From the NCBI GenBank assembly GCA_019400425.1, contig JAFREE010000293.1:1-15530 (forward strand): 15,530 nucleotides of DNA, read 5' to 3'. The DNA comes from Hymenochaete sp. R1. Lineage: Eukaryota; Basidiomycota; Agaricomycetes; Hymenochaetales; Hymenochaetaceae. Positions 1 to 10,600 of the stretch are shown here, piece after piece; the first letter of the stretch is position 1; every line of letters begins with the position of its first letter. The notes under the pieces were generated by a model that was not told the DNA's origin, searched no databases, and saw only the letters and a list, made by a program, of their open reading frames with translations. The position numbers and the translations under genes are program-made.

Positions 1-62
1 TTGGACGGATTTTGCCCCCCCTCCTCATACTCCACCCTTTAGACGGACGATCTCCGGACTAT

Positions 63-84
63 GTCCGTCATCGTAATGACGGAC
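63..84. repeat. Perfect 9-bp inverted repeat (hairpin) upstream of gene 1
   Basis: GTCCGTCAT at 63-71 and its exact reverse complement ATGACGGAC at 76-84 are separated by a 4-nt loop, CGTA. The same GACGGA core also appears at 4-9 and 43-48, so the first 90 bases hold four copies in two orientations. They lie 160-240 bp before the gene 1 start, so they could be palindromic transcription-factor sites or the end of an old inverted-repeat element cut by the window edge. The rest of 1-246 shows no gene. Confidence 0.6.
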
Positions 85-246
85 CTGCCGAAGGTGGCTC
101 ACTCCGGGTTCGGTTCCTCAAGAAAGAATCGACGCTAGTGATCGACGCCGCTCTTCAAAATGTTTTCGGATTCAGAAGTCTTCGAAGCTGCTCGACTTCA
201 TTCCCAGACCATCTCCTTTCCCTCTCAGTTCTTCCTACCTTCCGGC

Positions 247-2045
247 ATGAGCAAGAAAGAAAAAGAGCTCATCGACTCTCATGTATCGACCTCGCAATGT
301 GCAAAAGCGATTGATGCGCTCTTGAAGCATGCAACCAAAGTTGCGCGACGGAAGGAGGAGCATGAGTTACTTCCGGGCAGGGAGGAGAACGTATGGCTCG
401 TTTTGTCGGTGAAAAAGGTCACACCTGAGAAGAAGCTCAAGGCGCACAAAATGTACTGTAATATTCTCTTACATTGCTCTCACTATCAGCATTTCACTGA
501 CGAAGTTCGCAATATTCTCTGTTTGTCAATGATACTTTCTGTAAACGAAACTCAGCCCGCTCGCGCACCCCATCGTCGACCCGCGCACGACCCCCGTCTG
601 CCTCATCACCAAAGACCCCCAAAGAGAGTACAAGGACCTCCTCGCGAAACACAACGTCAAATTTGTGAGCCGCGTCGTCGGTATCGCGAAGCTCAAGGGC
701 AAGTTCAAGACGTTCGAGGCGCGGCGGATGCTCATAAAGGAGAACGGGCTCTTTTTGGCGGATGAGAGGGTCGTACCGCTTTTGCCGAACCTGTTGGGGA
801 AGGTTTTCTTTAAAGCAAAGAAGTGAGTAAGAAGGAGCTCGTTGTGTGATTGTGCGTTTCTGACGGTGTGTATTTGTTACAACATAATGTGCAGGCAGCC
901 TCTCCCGGTCTGTTTGACCAAGCCGGACATCAAGGGCGAGCTCGAGCGGGCCGTCTCATCAACTTACATGCACCAAAACGATGGATCCTGCACGTATGCC
1001 TTCTTCCCTCTGTCCAATATATCTGTTCTTTCCTGCCCCATCCGACATCTCTTGCTCGGAACCTAACTGTTACCACAGGAACATCAAATTCGGGACAATC
1101 TCTCAATCAACCTCCCAGCTTCTCGCAAACCTCGAGATGTCTCTCCCAGCCATCATTAAGCGCATTGAAGGCGGTTGGAGTAACATTCAGAGCTTACATG
1201 TCAAGACTAGCTCGAGTACCAGCTTGCCAGTGTGGACGTGTCCACTCGGAGATGAAGGGGAAAATGGGCAGTGGGAAGCTGTTGGTGGTGTTGGGAAAGA
1301 CCGACAGGAAGAAGGAAGGGGAGAGAAAGTGGTCGATAATGAAGGATGGACCGGGTTCGATACGGAAGAGAGTGGTAATGAGGCTGAGATAAACGGAAAG
1401 GAAGAATCGCCCGTGTCGGTATCGATTGAGAAGTCGAGCACGAAAAGGAAGGGTAAGAAGAAGCGAAAGGCGGAGGACGAGGATGTGAGTGTCCCTGTGA
1501 CCAAGCCAAAGAAGGTCAAGGCCTCGGGGGGAACGGACGCAGTGGATGAAAAGAAGAAAGAGGCAAAGGAGATGACAGACGAGGTAGCTAACGGGGAAGA
1601 GGAAGAAGCCATGCAGACTGTACCACCACCGAAGAAGTCGAAGGAGAAGAAAAAGAAGAGCAAAGAGATCGAGGTCGAGAACGAGTCCGAACCTATCGGC
1701 TCTGCACAAACGCCCACCAAAACCAAAACCTCAAAGCACTCGAGCAAAACCGAATCTCAATCTCAATCACCGCCGCTAACAAAACCTTTATCCGGAAAGG
1801 TAGGGACTGAAGCGCTGCCCGGGTCTAACGCCAAACCTACAAAATCCAAGTCCGAGTCGAAAGGCGAAAGCCCGGGCCTGACAAAGGAAGAACTGAAAAA
1901 GAAACGTAAAGACGCAGAGAGGGGGATCGAGAAGAAGAAGGCGAAGATGACCGGTACTGGTGCTGAAGGAAAGATTGGGCACGGCGACGGTGGAAGGAAG
2001 GCGAAGGAGGGATTGTTAGGGAAGAAGGCCAAGTCGAGGATATGA
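247..2045 (+). CDS. Ribosomal L1-domain nucleolar protein (RSL1D1/Utp30/Cic1 family)
   Basis: Assembled as join(247..452, 556..822, 895..993, 1079..2045), 512 aa. The family works in the nucleolus in ribosome assembly (yeast Utp30 and Cic1 associate with pre-ribosomes). The N-terminal ~240 residues form an L1-type fold: an opening ELIDSHVS-type helix, then KAHKIPLAHPIVDP across intron 1, VCLITKD, KFVSRVVGIAKLKGKFK, a FLADERVVPLLPNLLGK stretch, and LPAIIKRIEGGWSNIQSLHVKTSSS near the domain end. Residues ~245-512 are a low-complexity tail very rich in Lys, Glu and Ser, as in RSL1D1. Introns are 103, 72 and 85 nt with GT...AG ends; reading through intron 1 gives a wrong-frame Arg/Pro-rich tail. 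An in-frame ATG at 160 would add 29 residues with no family resemblance, so 247 is preferred. Utp30 and Cic1 cannot be told apart by eye, so no symbol is given. Confidence 0.88.
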
Positions 2046-2212
2046 TTTGTGATATTGGTTTTTCTTTGTGTGTGTACTGCGCTGCCAGCAACTTTCTTTC
2101 TTTTGTTCACTTTCCTGCAAAATCAACGTGAGAGAACAAAACGGTCCCATTGAATTGAACATCTGTGTATGCGCTCGTCTAGCGATACGCTACTTGTTCA
2201 ATAACGCCCACG

Positions 2213-4862
2213 ATGCTCAGGCTCAAATCGCAGAGCGCGCTTGCCGTTGTCGCGGCTGCGGCACTTGCATCTGTTAGCTCCACCTTGACCTCGAACGCAA
2301 TCATTCTGTATGACCGCGTACCGACTTACGAACTCGAGGTGTATTGGGAACGTTCCACGGGTGGAGGGAACCAACTATCATGCAGCCTCGTAGCGATTCA
2401 TGAAACTCAAGTGCACAAGGATTTGGCCTGGGAAACAGACTCGGAGAAAAGCTTGAAAGCGGCCGTTAGCTCGTCTTCTAAGCTCTATCGTGCTGGGCAT
2501 CCCACTGGCGGGCCATTATACATCGATGGCACTGCACTCTTCGATCAACACTTCTCGCATAACCTGTCGGCGCTCTTGAGCCTCGCCAAAGAAAACTGCG
2601 GGGTTTCGAATGGCCAGTCGTCCACGACCATTTATATCGGTCCGGAGGTGCCTCTGCCACTCGAAAACGACATTGATGTCGTACTACGCGGCAATGAAGA
2701 ATTGGTTCTGAACTTTGGAAAGCAACAAACTGTCTTCAAGGATGGCGGATTCTTGGACGGCTTTGGTCGAAGTGAACCTATCCCGGTGCCCGATCTCGAC
2801 GTCATCCCGCTCATCGTCTCCGGCCCGTCTTCAAACCGTATCGACTTTGTCTTCTTTGGAGATGGCTGTAAGTCCCTTTCACACACCGCCCCCTTCGTTC
2901 TGCCAGTGACCACAATATCTCTCTTTTTTGACCCACTAAATGTCATTTATTTATTCTACGAACTCTCACAAAAAGACACGAAAGACGAGAAACCCAAGTT
3001 CATCAAAGATGCGCAGAGGTTGGCAGATGACCTGGCGTACAATGAGACGTTCGCGACTGTCAGGCCATTGATGAACTTCTGGGCAGCGTTCACTCCAAGC
3101 AACGAGGTGTGTCCCACAAATATCTCCTCGCCGGTCAATAATAATGGGTCCACGCTTGTAGAGCGGCGTGGGTGCTGGAGGGAAGCCGAAGGAGTGAGTA
3201 GAATCTCCCAGCTATATCTCATCTGGTGCCTAACATCGGGGACTCGAAACCCAGTACACCGTTTGGCCTCTATCGCGACGGCACAGAACTCCGAGCAGTA
3301 TACTACGCAAAACCAGAAGTAGCTCACGCAGCCTGTCTTTCCCTAGGCGTGCAGTGTGACTACCCCATTTTGCTTGGTATGTTCGAGTTTGTCTTCGATG
3401 TGTTCTTGCTCTCGTTTCGATGTAAGCTCATTTGTTGTGCATAACGTTAGGCAACGACCCTTTGTACGGTGGTGCGTCTATTGTCGTCTTCATCTACGAG
3501 GACCTATTCTAAATAGCTCAAAGGTCTGGGTGGAAGGTTCACGTATGTCCTCCTGTGTTGGGGAATATGAATGATGATTGAGCTGTGAGCTACAGCGTTG
3601 TAACAGCGTCAGAGGCAAATGGCGCACTCGTCCTCCGGTTCGTGCAGCCACCCACTCTCAATCGTCTCCAAAATTTCATATCTAATCACGATCAGCACAG
3701 GCACGAGCTTGGTCACTCTGTGATCAAAGAAGGTGAAGAATACGATGGAGGGTTCGCATATCGCGGTCCTAACGCAGCGAACCTCACCGATCCCTTCAAG
3801 TGGCAACACTGGCTTTCGAACTCTTCAGACTCGATCCCGAGAGCGGAAAGGTCAGTGATGCCATTGCAGGCGTATCCCTGGACAATGTTGAATGAGTCTG
3901 AGCCTTGGAAAGTCGTGTTTGAATCATCTGGTAAGCTTGGGGCTCCTTTGATTGCTCTTCCTGAAACATGACATCTGCTGAGCTTCTTCGAAAGGAATCT
4001 ACGCTCGGCACCTCGTTCGATTTTCCCTCTCTGCACTCCCTGCTGCGTCTGATCTCTCTGTATTCCTCGACGGATTGGATCTCGGCTGGACACCCAAGGT
4101 CGGCATAGGAATGGACAGATGGCACTACGACATTCATACAAACAAGACGCTCGAACAAGGCATGCATGAGATTTCTTTCGTTTTGAATAATGTAGGCTTG
4201 AAAGGGAAGGCGCAGCTCTGTAGCGTTGAGGTGCTGGAATTTGGGAGCCCTGATGAGTAAGTATCATTCTATCGAGACGTTTATATGATTTTAATATGCA
4301 ACACTTTACTAGGTTTGAAGGCTCAGAGGGCTTCATAGGCGCATTTCCGACGTAAGTGATTTCTTTCCATTCCAGCGAGGGCCAATGATGCTTAGCTCAT
4401 AACAGATTCTCCGAGACCAATACGACCTCGTATCGACCCACCAATGAAGGGTGCCTCATGAGGATCGTCACCACGCCCTCCTTCTGCAAGGTTTGCGTCG
4501 AGGGTCTATGGCACGCGCTCCTTCAGCGCCTCGATCTCATCGACGGCGTCTTCACATTTTGCGAAAAACGCGAGCTAGGAAGCCCAGTACAACGTGTCAT
4601 CGAGCTCAACCTGGTGCATTTGGCACAATTCCGAGAAGACCTTGTTGGTGCGGGCGCTAGCGTGGATGTGAAGGAAGCATTCGTGGTTAATTGGAAGCGT
4701 GGATCAGAGAGTTTACCGGTGTTGCAAAATCAGACAAGGATAGAAGTGGATGATGCACCTGATACGTACAGCGTCGAGGTGCAATTTCTTACGGACGAGG
4801 TACGGTCGGACCCAAAAGGATACCTAAGGTCCTTCAGAGGGTTTTCCGTGCCGAAATGCTGA
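2213..4862 (+). CDS. Secreted M64 family (IgA-peptidase-like) zinc metallopeptidase
   Basis: Assembled as join(2213..2867, 2976..3106, 3162..3193, 3255..3376, 3451..3471, 3524..3542, 3596..3637, 3701..3930, 3995..4256, 4313..4351, 4406..4862), 669 aa. Residues 1-23 look like a signal peptide (MLRLK then an Ala/Val-rich core and SVSS), so secretion is expected. Family blocks are NRIDFVFFGDGYT, NFWAAFTPSNESGVG, KDTPFGLYRDGTELRAVYY, CDYPILLGNDPLYGG, FTVVTASEANG and the zinc motif HELGH (residues 342-346) followed by EGEEYDGGFAY. The C-terminal part has RHLVRFSLS, VGIGMDRWHYDI, a RPTNEGCLMR block and a Cys cluster (FCKVCVEGLW). HELGH supplies two zinc-ligand His and the catalytic Glu. Introns are 52-108 nt and exons are as short as 19 and 21 nt. 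No ORF as long as the protein is visible without splicing. The natural substrate in fungi is not evident from sequence; the IgA name comes from bacterial relatives. It is tandem with gene 1, 167 bp apart. Confidence 0.9.
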
Positions 4863-4890
4863 GTACAAGTATCTCCTTGTCAAATAGTGG

Positions 4891-4896
4891 AATAAA
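4891..4896 (+). terminator. Poly(A) signal AATAAA for the M64 peptidase gene
   Basis: AATAAA (in AATAAATAAT) lies 29 nt after the stop codon at 4862 and before the end of the convergent zinc-knuckle gene at 4992. Canonical hexamers are not required in fungi, so the call rests on position and match only. Confidence 0.45.
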
Positions 4897-4991
4897 TAAT
4901 GGTACTTGTGATAAAACAATCGATGTTGGTAGATTTGTGCATACGGCATGATGTCAATCAAACGAAATCCGTTGTACAGATTGCAATGTGT

Positions 4992-5727
4992 TCAGCGACT
5001 AATGTCACTGTTCGAGCTCGGTGTCCTGCGTCTAGATCGAACGGGGCTATTCGCCCTCCCCCTGCGGCGTTTCGGCGATCTTGGCCTTGAGCGGTCAGAA
5101 CCAGAGACGGAATCGGACCCGGACCCAGAATCACTCTCCGAATCCGAGCCACTATCAGACGACTCTGAGCCTGAGTCCGAGTCCGATCCAGAGTCAGAGC
5201 CTGAATCTGCGCTGTCGGAGGAGCTGGTTTAAGATTGCAGTTAAAATAACGAGCGAAACCAGGCGAGATTAACGGCGAACTCACCTTGGTGATCTTTTCC
5301 TTTTGCCCTCCACCACTTCCTTCCTTGCCTTCTCTCTAGCTTCCAGGATTTTGTTCGCAGTTCCCGGCCTTTTCGTGAGATGACGTATAATAATTAGAAA
5401 TGGCTTGATCAGAAGCGACGCAACGCTTACTTCTTCTTGAATTCATCTGGCACCTCCACGCTCGGCTTTCCTTCCGCCCTCATTTTCGCCAACACGCTCG
5501 GTTTTTCGAGTTGTTGAGTACGTGAGGGTCTCGATACATATGGCCTTTCTCCTTTGCATTGATATGTGAAGTGGCCTAGGGGTTAGAAATTACAGATGCT
5601 CAGTTGAAATTATATGTCGATGTGGGTGAAGAAGCCGGTTACCTTTTCCCAAACATTTTTGGCAGAGTGTGTTTGATGTTGCCCTTGGGTTGCTCGCCGA
5701 TGCCCTGTGTGGTGCATATTTTGACAT
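4992..5727 (-). CDS. CCHC zinc-knuckle protein, ZCCHC10-like, with Ser/Asp/Arg-rich tail
   Basis: Assembled on the minus strand as complement(join(4992..5223, 5285..5368, 5431..5575, 5643..5727)), 181 aa. The zinc knuckle is C22-x2-C25-x4-H30-x4-C35, inside LCQKCLGKGHFTYQCKGERP, followed by the family hallmark YVSRPSRTQQLEKP. The first intron splits the Gly just before His30 (phase 1). Residues ~70-105 are basic (GTANKILEAREKARKEV, KRKRSPR). The rest is Ser/Asp/Glu-rich turning to Arg/Ser (SPKRRRGR, RSRRRTPSS), like the Ser-rich end of human ZCCHC10 and of SR-type RNA-associated proteins. Introns are 67, 62 and 61 nt. An acidic ORF on the opposite strand here (4948-5232) is the antisense shadow of the Ser/Asp repeat codons. 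A role in RNA binding or mRNA processing is inferred from the domain type only. It converges on the M64 gene and diverges from IWR1. Confidence 0.85.
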
Positions 5728-5964
5728 TTTGAGATAGTGTTCGTGTCGAAAGATGACTGGGAGCCCTTGGCAGTACTGATACTAGTGGTGGTCAAAGTCC
5801 AAGCCGTGACCGCCGTCGCGACTCGAGACTCGAGAATGGCACGGATAAGCACGTGTCGTCGTCATTGTGTGGCTGCCTGAGCCTGTCTCCCACTCAGCCA
5901 GCCACGCTCGCCCTCCTCTTCTCTCCGCTTCCTTTCTTCACTCTTCCATCCTTCACGTCTCAAC
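5728..5964. promoter_or_regulatory. Shared divergent promoter, zinc-knuckle gene / IWR1
   Basis: This 237-bp interval separates the starts of two divergent genes, so it must hold both promoters. Visible elements are CACGTG at 5850-5855, two adjacent CTCGAG hexamers at 5822-5827 and 5829-5834, and a C/T-rich tract (about 5880-5960) just before the IWR1 ATG, typical of fungal leaders. No clear TATA box is seen. Confidence 0.55.
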
Positions 5965-7244
5965 ATGCAGTCAAGTATGTCTGCGCCAGTAGTAGGAGGA
6001 CTCACCATCTTAAGAATCAAGCGCAAGCGTGATGAAGATGTCCCAGACGTACTCGGTATGCTACGCATTGCTCACAACCACATACACCTTCGCATCCTTA
6101 CACCTGCACTGGCATTTAGTTGTGGAACAGAATTTAAAGAAAAGCTCAAAGAGGAGGAAGTCAGGACTCGATGTGTTCCAGTTCGCGGAGACTGTCGATG
6201 CAAAGACTTGGAAAACTTTGCAAGAGGAAGAGTTGAGGGTGCGTTATTGATATAGAATATCCGTTTCGCTGCATTAGGCTGACGCGGTGGCTTTCTTAGA
6301 AACGCATCTCCGAAAAAGCAAAGTCTGGCCAAGAAGCATCTGAGAGCGCAGACTTGGGCGCGAAAGCTGCTGACTCCATACGGTTGTCGCAGGAACCTCT
6401 TGCTCGACAAACCAGTACTCAATCAAACAGCGCTGCTCGACACTACCGCGTTCTTACGCAGGAATCCGACAGACGAAAAAAGCATCTTCGATATGAACCA
6501 GCTCCGTAAGTCGTAACATGAATTAGCCATGTTATCTCACTTATGGAGCCACGAAATCTGTGACAGACCTAAAGTACTTGCCTCTCGGGATCTGAATAAG
6601 CCCCCGTCCAATCTCACCGTCTACGACGCCGTTTTGGACGAACCGACTGCAGATTCGAAGACCGAAGACGCTGTGGAGATGGACAAATTCCAGTCGCTTC
6701 TTAAAGAATACTTGAACGGTATGTTTATTTGGTTCACCATATTGCTCATCGGGCATTGTGCTTATCGAAATTCAGTCAGCGACAGCGCCCTCAACCGTGC
6801 CGGATCTGGCTCCGTTGGAAGCAACCTCAGCACCCTCTCGCACGCGAACTCTTCCAATGAATTCGTCTATGACATATTTTATTACCGACCCTCTACCGTG
6901 GCTGAACAAGCCGCTGCGGCAGGAATGGCCACAGTGACTGGCCTGCCCGCTGATATCGACGACGGATACGACTCTGCGTCGGATTCGGAACTAGAAGATG
7001 AGGCTGACGAAGATTCTAATGGTGAGTTCTTTCGTCTCGGTTGTTTCAATTTTTTCTGAATGAATTTTTTTTTCCATAGCAGAGGAATATTACAAGAATG
7101 ACTACCCAGACGAGGAATCGTCTGAGGACGAAGCGAGTGATTATCATAGTGGTGAGTTCTGCGGTATATGCGCGATGGTGATAATTCTTACGATCCTGTC
7201 CTTTAGACGACTTCGATTATTCTGGCCGCTTTGAGCCAGAATGA
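5965..7244 (+). CDS. IWR1: Iwr1, RNA polymerase II nuclear import factor
   Basis: Assembled as join(5965..6055, 6120..6238, 6300..6505, 6567..6718, 6776..7021, 7080..7151, 7207..7244), 307 aa. Iwr1 (human SLC7A6OS) binds assembled Pol II and carries it into the nucleus through an importin-alpha-type signal, then recycles to the cytoplasm. Visible family features are the N-terminal ILRIKRKRDED...DVLVVE block, a second basic cluster KKSSKRRK that together with KRKR could form a bipartite import signal, LDVFQFAETV, EFVYDIFYYRP (218-228), and the acidic Iwr1 domain (DIDDGYDS, EDSNAEEYYKNDYPDEE, YHSDDFDYSGRFEPE) ending at the stop. Introns are 64, 61, 61, 57, 58 and 55 nt. The acceptor of intron 5 is a tandem TAGCAG: using the first AG gives SNAEEYY, which fits the family, while the second drops one Ala. 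Length is close to yeast Iwr1 (about 350 aa). Confidence 0.93.
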
Positions 7245-7364
7245 ATCGATCCCATTCACCTTGGCCCATATTTTACATTTTCTCTTCGTCTTTAAACTCG
7301 GATGGACCACCGCATGAAAACAAAGCAGAATGTGTACATCAGTATGACAATGAATACAATTGAA

Positions 7365-7370
7365 TTTATT
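7365..7370 (-). terminator. Possible poly(A) signal for the phytochrome gene
   Basis: TTTATT on plus reads AATAAA on minus, about 255 nt downstream of the phytochrome stop at 7625. It lies beyond the midpoint, within the likely 3' UTR of IWR1. Confidence 0.35.
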
Positions 7371-7474
7371 TTAGAGCAGGGCATTAATTGTCCCGGGCTG
7401 CGTGTGTTTATCTGTAGCAAGAGTACAAGATTCAAGTTAAGTAACAAAGGGAGAAGGTAGTGCTACGAGGAACA

Positions 7475-7480
7475 AATAAA
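7475..7480 (+). terminator. Possible poly(A) signal for IWR1
   Basis: AATAAA, 231 nt after the IWR1 stop. If used, the IWR1 transcript would overlap the phytochrome 3' UTR by about 100 nt or more. A nearer non-canonical site is equally possible. Confidence 0.3.
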
Positions 7481-7624
7481 ACAAACACGTTTCCCGTAGA
7501 ACGAGCGAAAAACATGACGGTGATGCCAATGCGCCTCATTCTGCTGGGAAACATCTAAAGTCCCGACAGAGAAAAGACAGTATAATTTACCAGCAAAAAA
7601 GCCCGATGAGCAATGGAGAACGAA

Positions 7625-10600
7625 CTATGAGTCTGAATGTAATGTAAGAGGTTCGGGCATATCGAACCAACCACCTGCTTCCCAGCTACATCCGGGCTTG
7701 TACGTCAGATCTTTTCGCTTGTCGGGGTCTAAAATCACATCCAGAATTATTCGTAACCTCTTGAAGCTGATAGGTTTTAGTATCCAACCGTCCAAACCGA
7801 GCCCGGTCATCTCGTTTTGTTGGCGTTCCTGAAGTGATGCAGAGACGGCAAAAATGGGGATACGACCATTCAATTGTGCTGACTTGCGGTTCGTAACAAC
7901 TGAGACTTTTTCTAGAGCTCTGATTTCCTTGGTGGCCTCAAATCCATTAAGAATGGGCATTCTACAAGTAAACAGCCTGTAAATATACGAACGTCAACCC
8001 CTGTAATCTGACAAACTTACTGAATATCCATGAGAATGCAATCAAAGTCACGATCATCTCGAATGATATCCACGCATTCCTGGCCATTTGTGGTACCTAC
8101 AATAGAGTGACCATCAAGAGATAGGCGCTTTGATAATATATTTCGATTGATCATGTCATCCTGCCAATGCCAAAAGGTTTATAAGACTGAGGAGAAGGAA
8201 GTCAAGTGCGAGAGACAAACCTCTACAATCAATATTCTCAGAGGGTCCGATGGCTCCTGGTAATTGGATCCTTGCGCGAACGGCGTTGGAGAGGAACGAG
8301 CATTCTCTGGCGAAGAATGTACCGTCATGATTTTCGCTGACGCCACCACTTGATCAGCATCTACAGCATCAATCTTGACACTCTTGATCGGAAACCTAGA
8401 GTCTGTGACAGGGTACGTTCCTTCCTTTGGTTTCTGCAAGCTGACAGAACTCCGGATGTACTGTAAGTCATGCAAATTCGAGTTCTTGTTCGCGACCTTC
8501 TTAACTTCCGCGGAACTTTGCATGTGATCGGACTGAAGAGCTTCTACGAGATTGTCCAGCTCGCTTGAATCATTGCTGCCCCGGGAGGAGGAACGTGTCA
8601 ATGACTTCTGTGAGGCTGGTGACACTGAATCACGCCTATCATCAGGCGCCAACTCAAATGGCATAAGGAATGAAAAACGTGTTCCCTCATCAACTTTTGA
8701 GTCGGCGCGAAGCTGTCCACCGAGTTGTTCAACTATCCGTGCCACAACAGCTAAACCCAAACCTATATAGAGTTGGTGAGCCGCCATTACAGACATCTTC
8801 AACCATTGCTCACCGAGACCAGGTGAATCCGATGGCTGATTCGTGCTCGACTCGGCACGTTCGAACTCGCGAAAGAGGCTTTCTAGTTTGGATCCCTGAA
8901 TGCCACATCCAGTGTCAGTAACACTGATTTCCACTGCGATCTCCTTCTGGTTTCGGAGACCACGTGGTTCTTTAAATTCCTGACAAGAAACAGTGACTTG
9001 GCCTTCCATGGTGTATTTGACTGGGAAACAAATGAACATAGCCTGAGATACAAAACTCATTTTTAAGCATACCTGCATTCGCAGTGAGATTGGCCACGAC
9101 CGTTCGAATCTTCTTAGCGTCGCCAATCACCATACGTGGGCAAGCCGAAATGTCTAGATTAAAACCAACGCTCCGGCGACCGGCCTCATTTCTGTCAAAG
9201 TCTTATTGAAAGACCACAACGATTTACGCCTGGTTTACTAACCTATATTGTTGCACAGCATCGGTAATAGTTTCACGTAGATCAAAGGGTTCATTGAAAG
9301 TTGTCTCATTGCCGATTTCCAACCTTGTGAGATCCTACCAGCAGAATCAAATTGTTAATACTGCAGACATTGTACGCAAGTCACTTACGAGCAAGTCGTT
9401 GATAGTGAACAGTAAACTCTATTGGGCTGTTAGATCAAGTGAAAGTATGATCAAGAATTTGTGTACCTTTGATGCGGAATGTGATCGGTTCAGGTTATCA
9501 CGCGTCTCGAAGTCAAGAGGTCCGTTGAGAGCCATTTCGAGGTAGCTGGGGTCGAATAAGCACACGTTCGCCATAAACGCGAAAGTGCAAGAAACGTACT
9601 TGATAATGTGGTTGAGCGGTGTGCGGACTTGAATTTTATTGCTTAGACGCTGTTCCGTTTAATAAGGGCAAAAAGAACGAACCTTCGTGAGTTGCATTTG
9701 ACAATAAAATGCTGGTCAGTTGTGCAGTCTGCAAAGCTGATTCCTTCTGTCTCCACACTTCGATGAACTACGAGAAGAGGTGAACCACAAGTCAACAAGA
9801 ATTTGAGTTTTTTAATCACTTTTCCATAAACTAATGCAAGGACACCCGCAGTTTCCATTTGTTCTTCCGTCCATACACGCGATCTTCCGATTATGGTCTC
9901 AGACCACGTCTTACAGGAAGGAAAGATCTGTCAGTCCCGCCTCTTCGACTTTATTGTGACTCACCTTGAAAGATTTTCGAGGTTCCAATACCGAGCCGAC
10001 ACTGTCCTTATAAGGCTTCCCTGCCCAATGGACATCGCGAAGTTGGCCTTTTCGAAGAAACGCGATAAAATCTTTGCCTCCTCGGGACAAAGGGATGCAG
10101 AGTAAGCCCGAAATGACTTCCAAACCACTCGGGAGCTGGAGATCAGGAAAATCTCTGGCCACAGATTGCGAAATTTGCATGAGCCTGTCAACGTTCTTTT
10201 CAATTAGCGTCTATACGCAGGCACAGCCCAGCAGCTAAAAATAAGGCACAGTCTAATACTGACGTGAACTGTTTCAGGCGGAGATATTCCGCTACAAGGA
10301 GGATTTCTTGACCATGTTGGTTTGCTCCCAAAATTTTAGCACCTTCTCCAATGACAAGAACACCAAAGTCAGCATCAAAGAGACCGAGCAGATCCTCTGC
10401 ATTGGAGACAATGTAGCCTGTGGGATGCGAATCGCTCGGGAAAGTGCTGATCTGGTGGTCGGATCAGTAGACAATCAATCTCCTTATTCAAATCCCGCGC
10501 TTACAAGTTTACGCGTGTGCAATCGTTGAGCAAAGCTGAGCCTTTCGATATTCCGTGACACGGAATCACTCAAGAGTCGAAGCATCTGGCGGACAGGGAA

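Larger units (their letters stand above)
7245..7624. other. Convergent 3' intergenic region, IWR1 and phytochrome
   Basis: 380 bp between the stop codons of two converging genes, with no credible ORF. It holds a possible poly(A) hexamer for each gene, placed so that the two 3' UTRs would overlap (7365-7370 on minus, 7475-7480 on plus). Nothing else is recognisable. Confidence 0.7.

Noticed and set aside
556..765. Arg/Pro-rich C-terminus of the unspliced first L1 ORF
   Set aside because: It is the wrong frame after intron 1; the neighbouring frame gives the conserved PLAHPIVDP...VCLITKD sequence.
1187..1747. Ser/Phe/Leu-rich ORFs on the minus strand
   Set aside because: They mirror the Lys/Glu-rich tail of the L1-domain protein and show only low-complexity sequence.
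4075..4260. Short ORF beginning MDLGWTPKVGIG
   Set aside because: It is part of exon 9 of the M64 peptidase (VFLDGLDLGWTPKVGIG) shown with an alternative start, not a separate gene.
4948..5232. Acidic Ser/Glu/Pro repeat ORF on the plus strand
   Set aside because: It is antisense to the Ser/Asp-rich exon of the zinc-knuckle gene; the repeat arises from the same TCx/GAx codons read backwards, and the minus-strand model has a zinc knuckle, family motifs and good splice sites.
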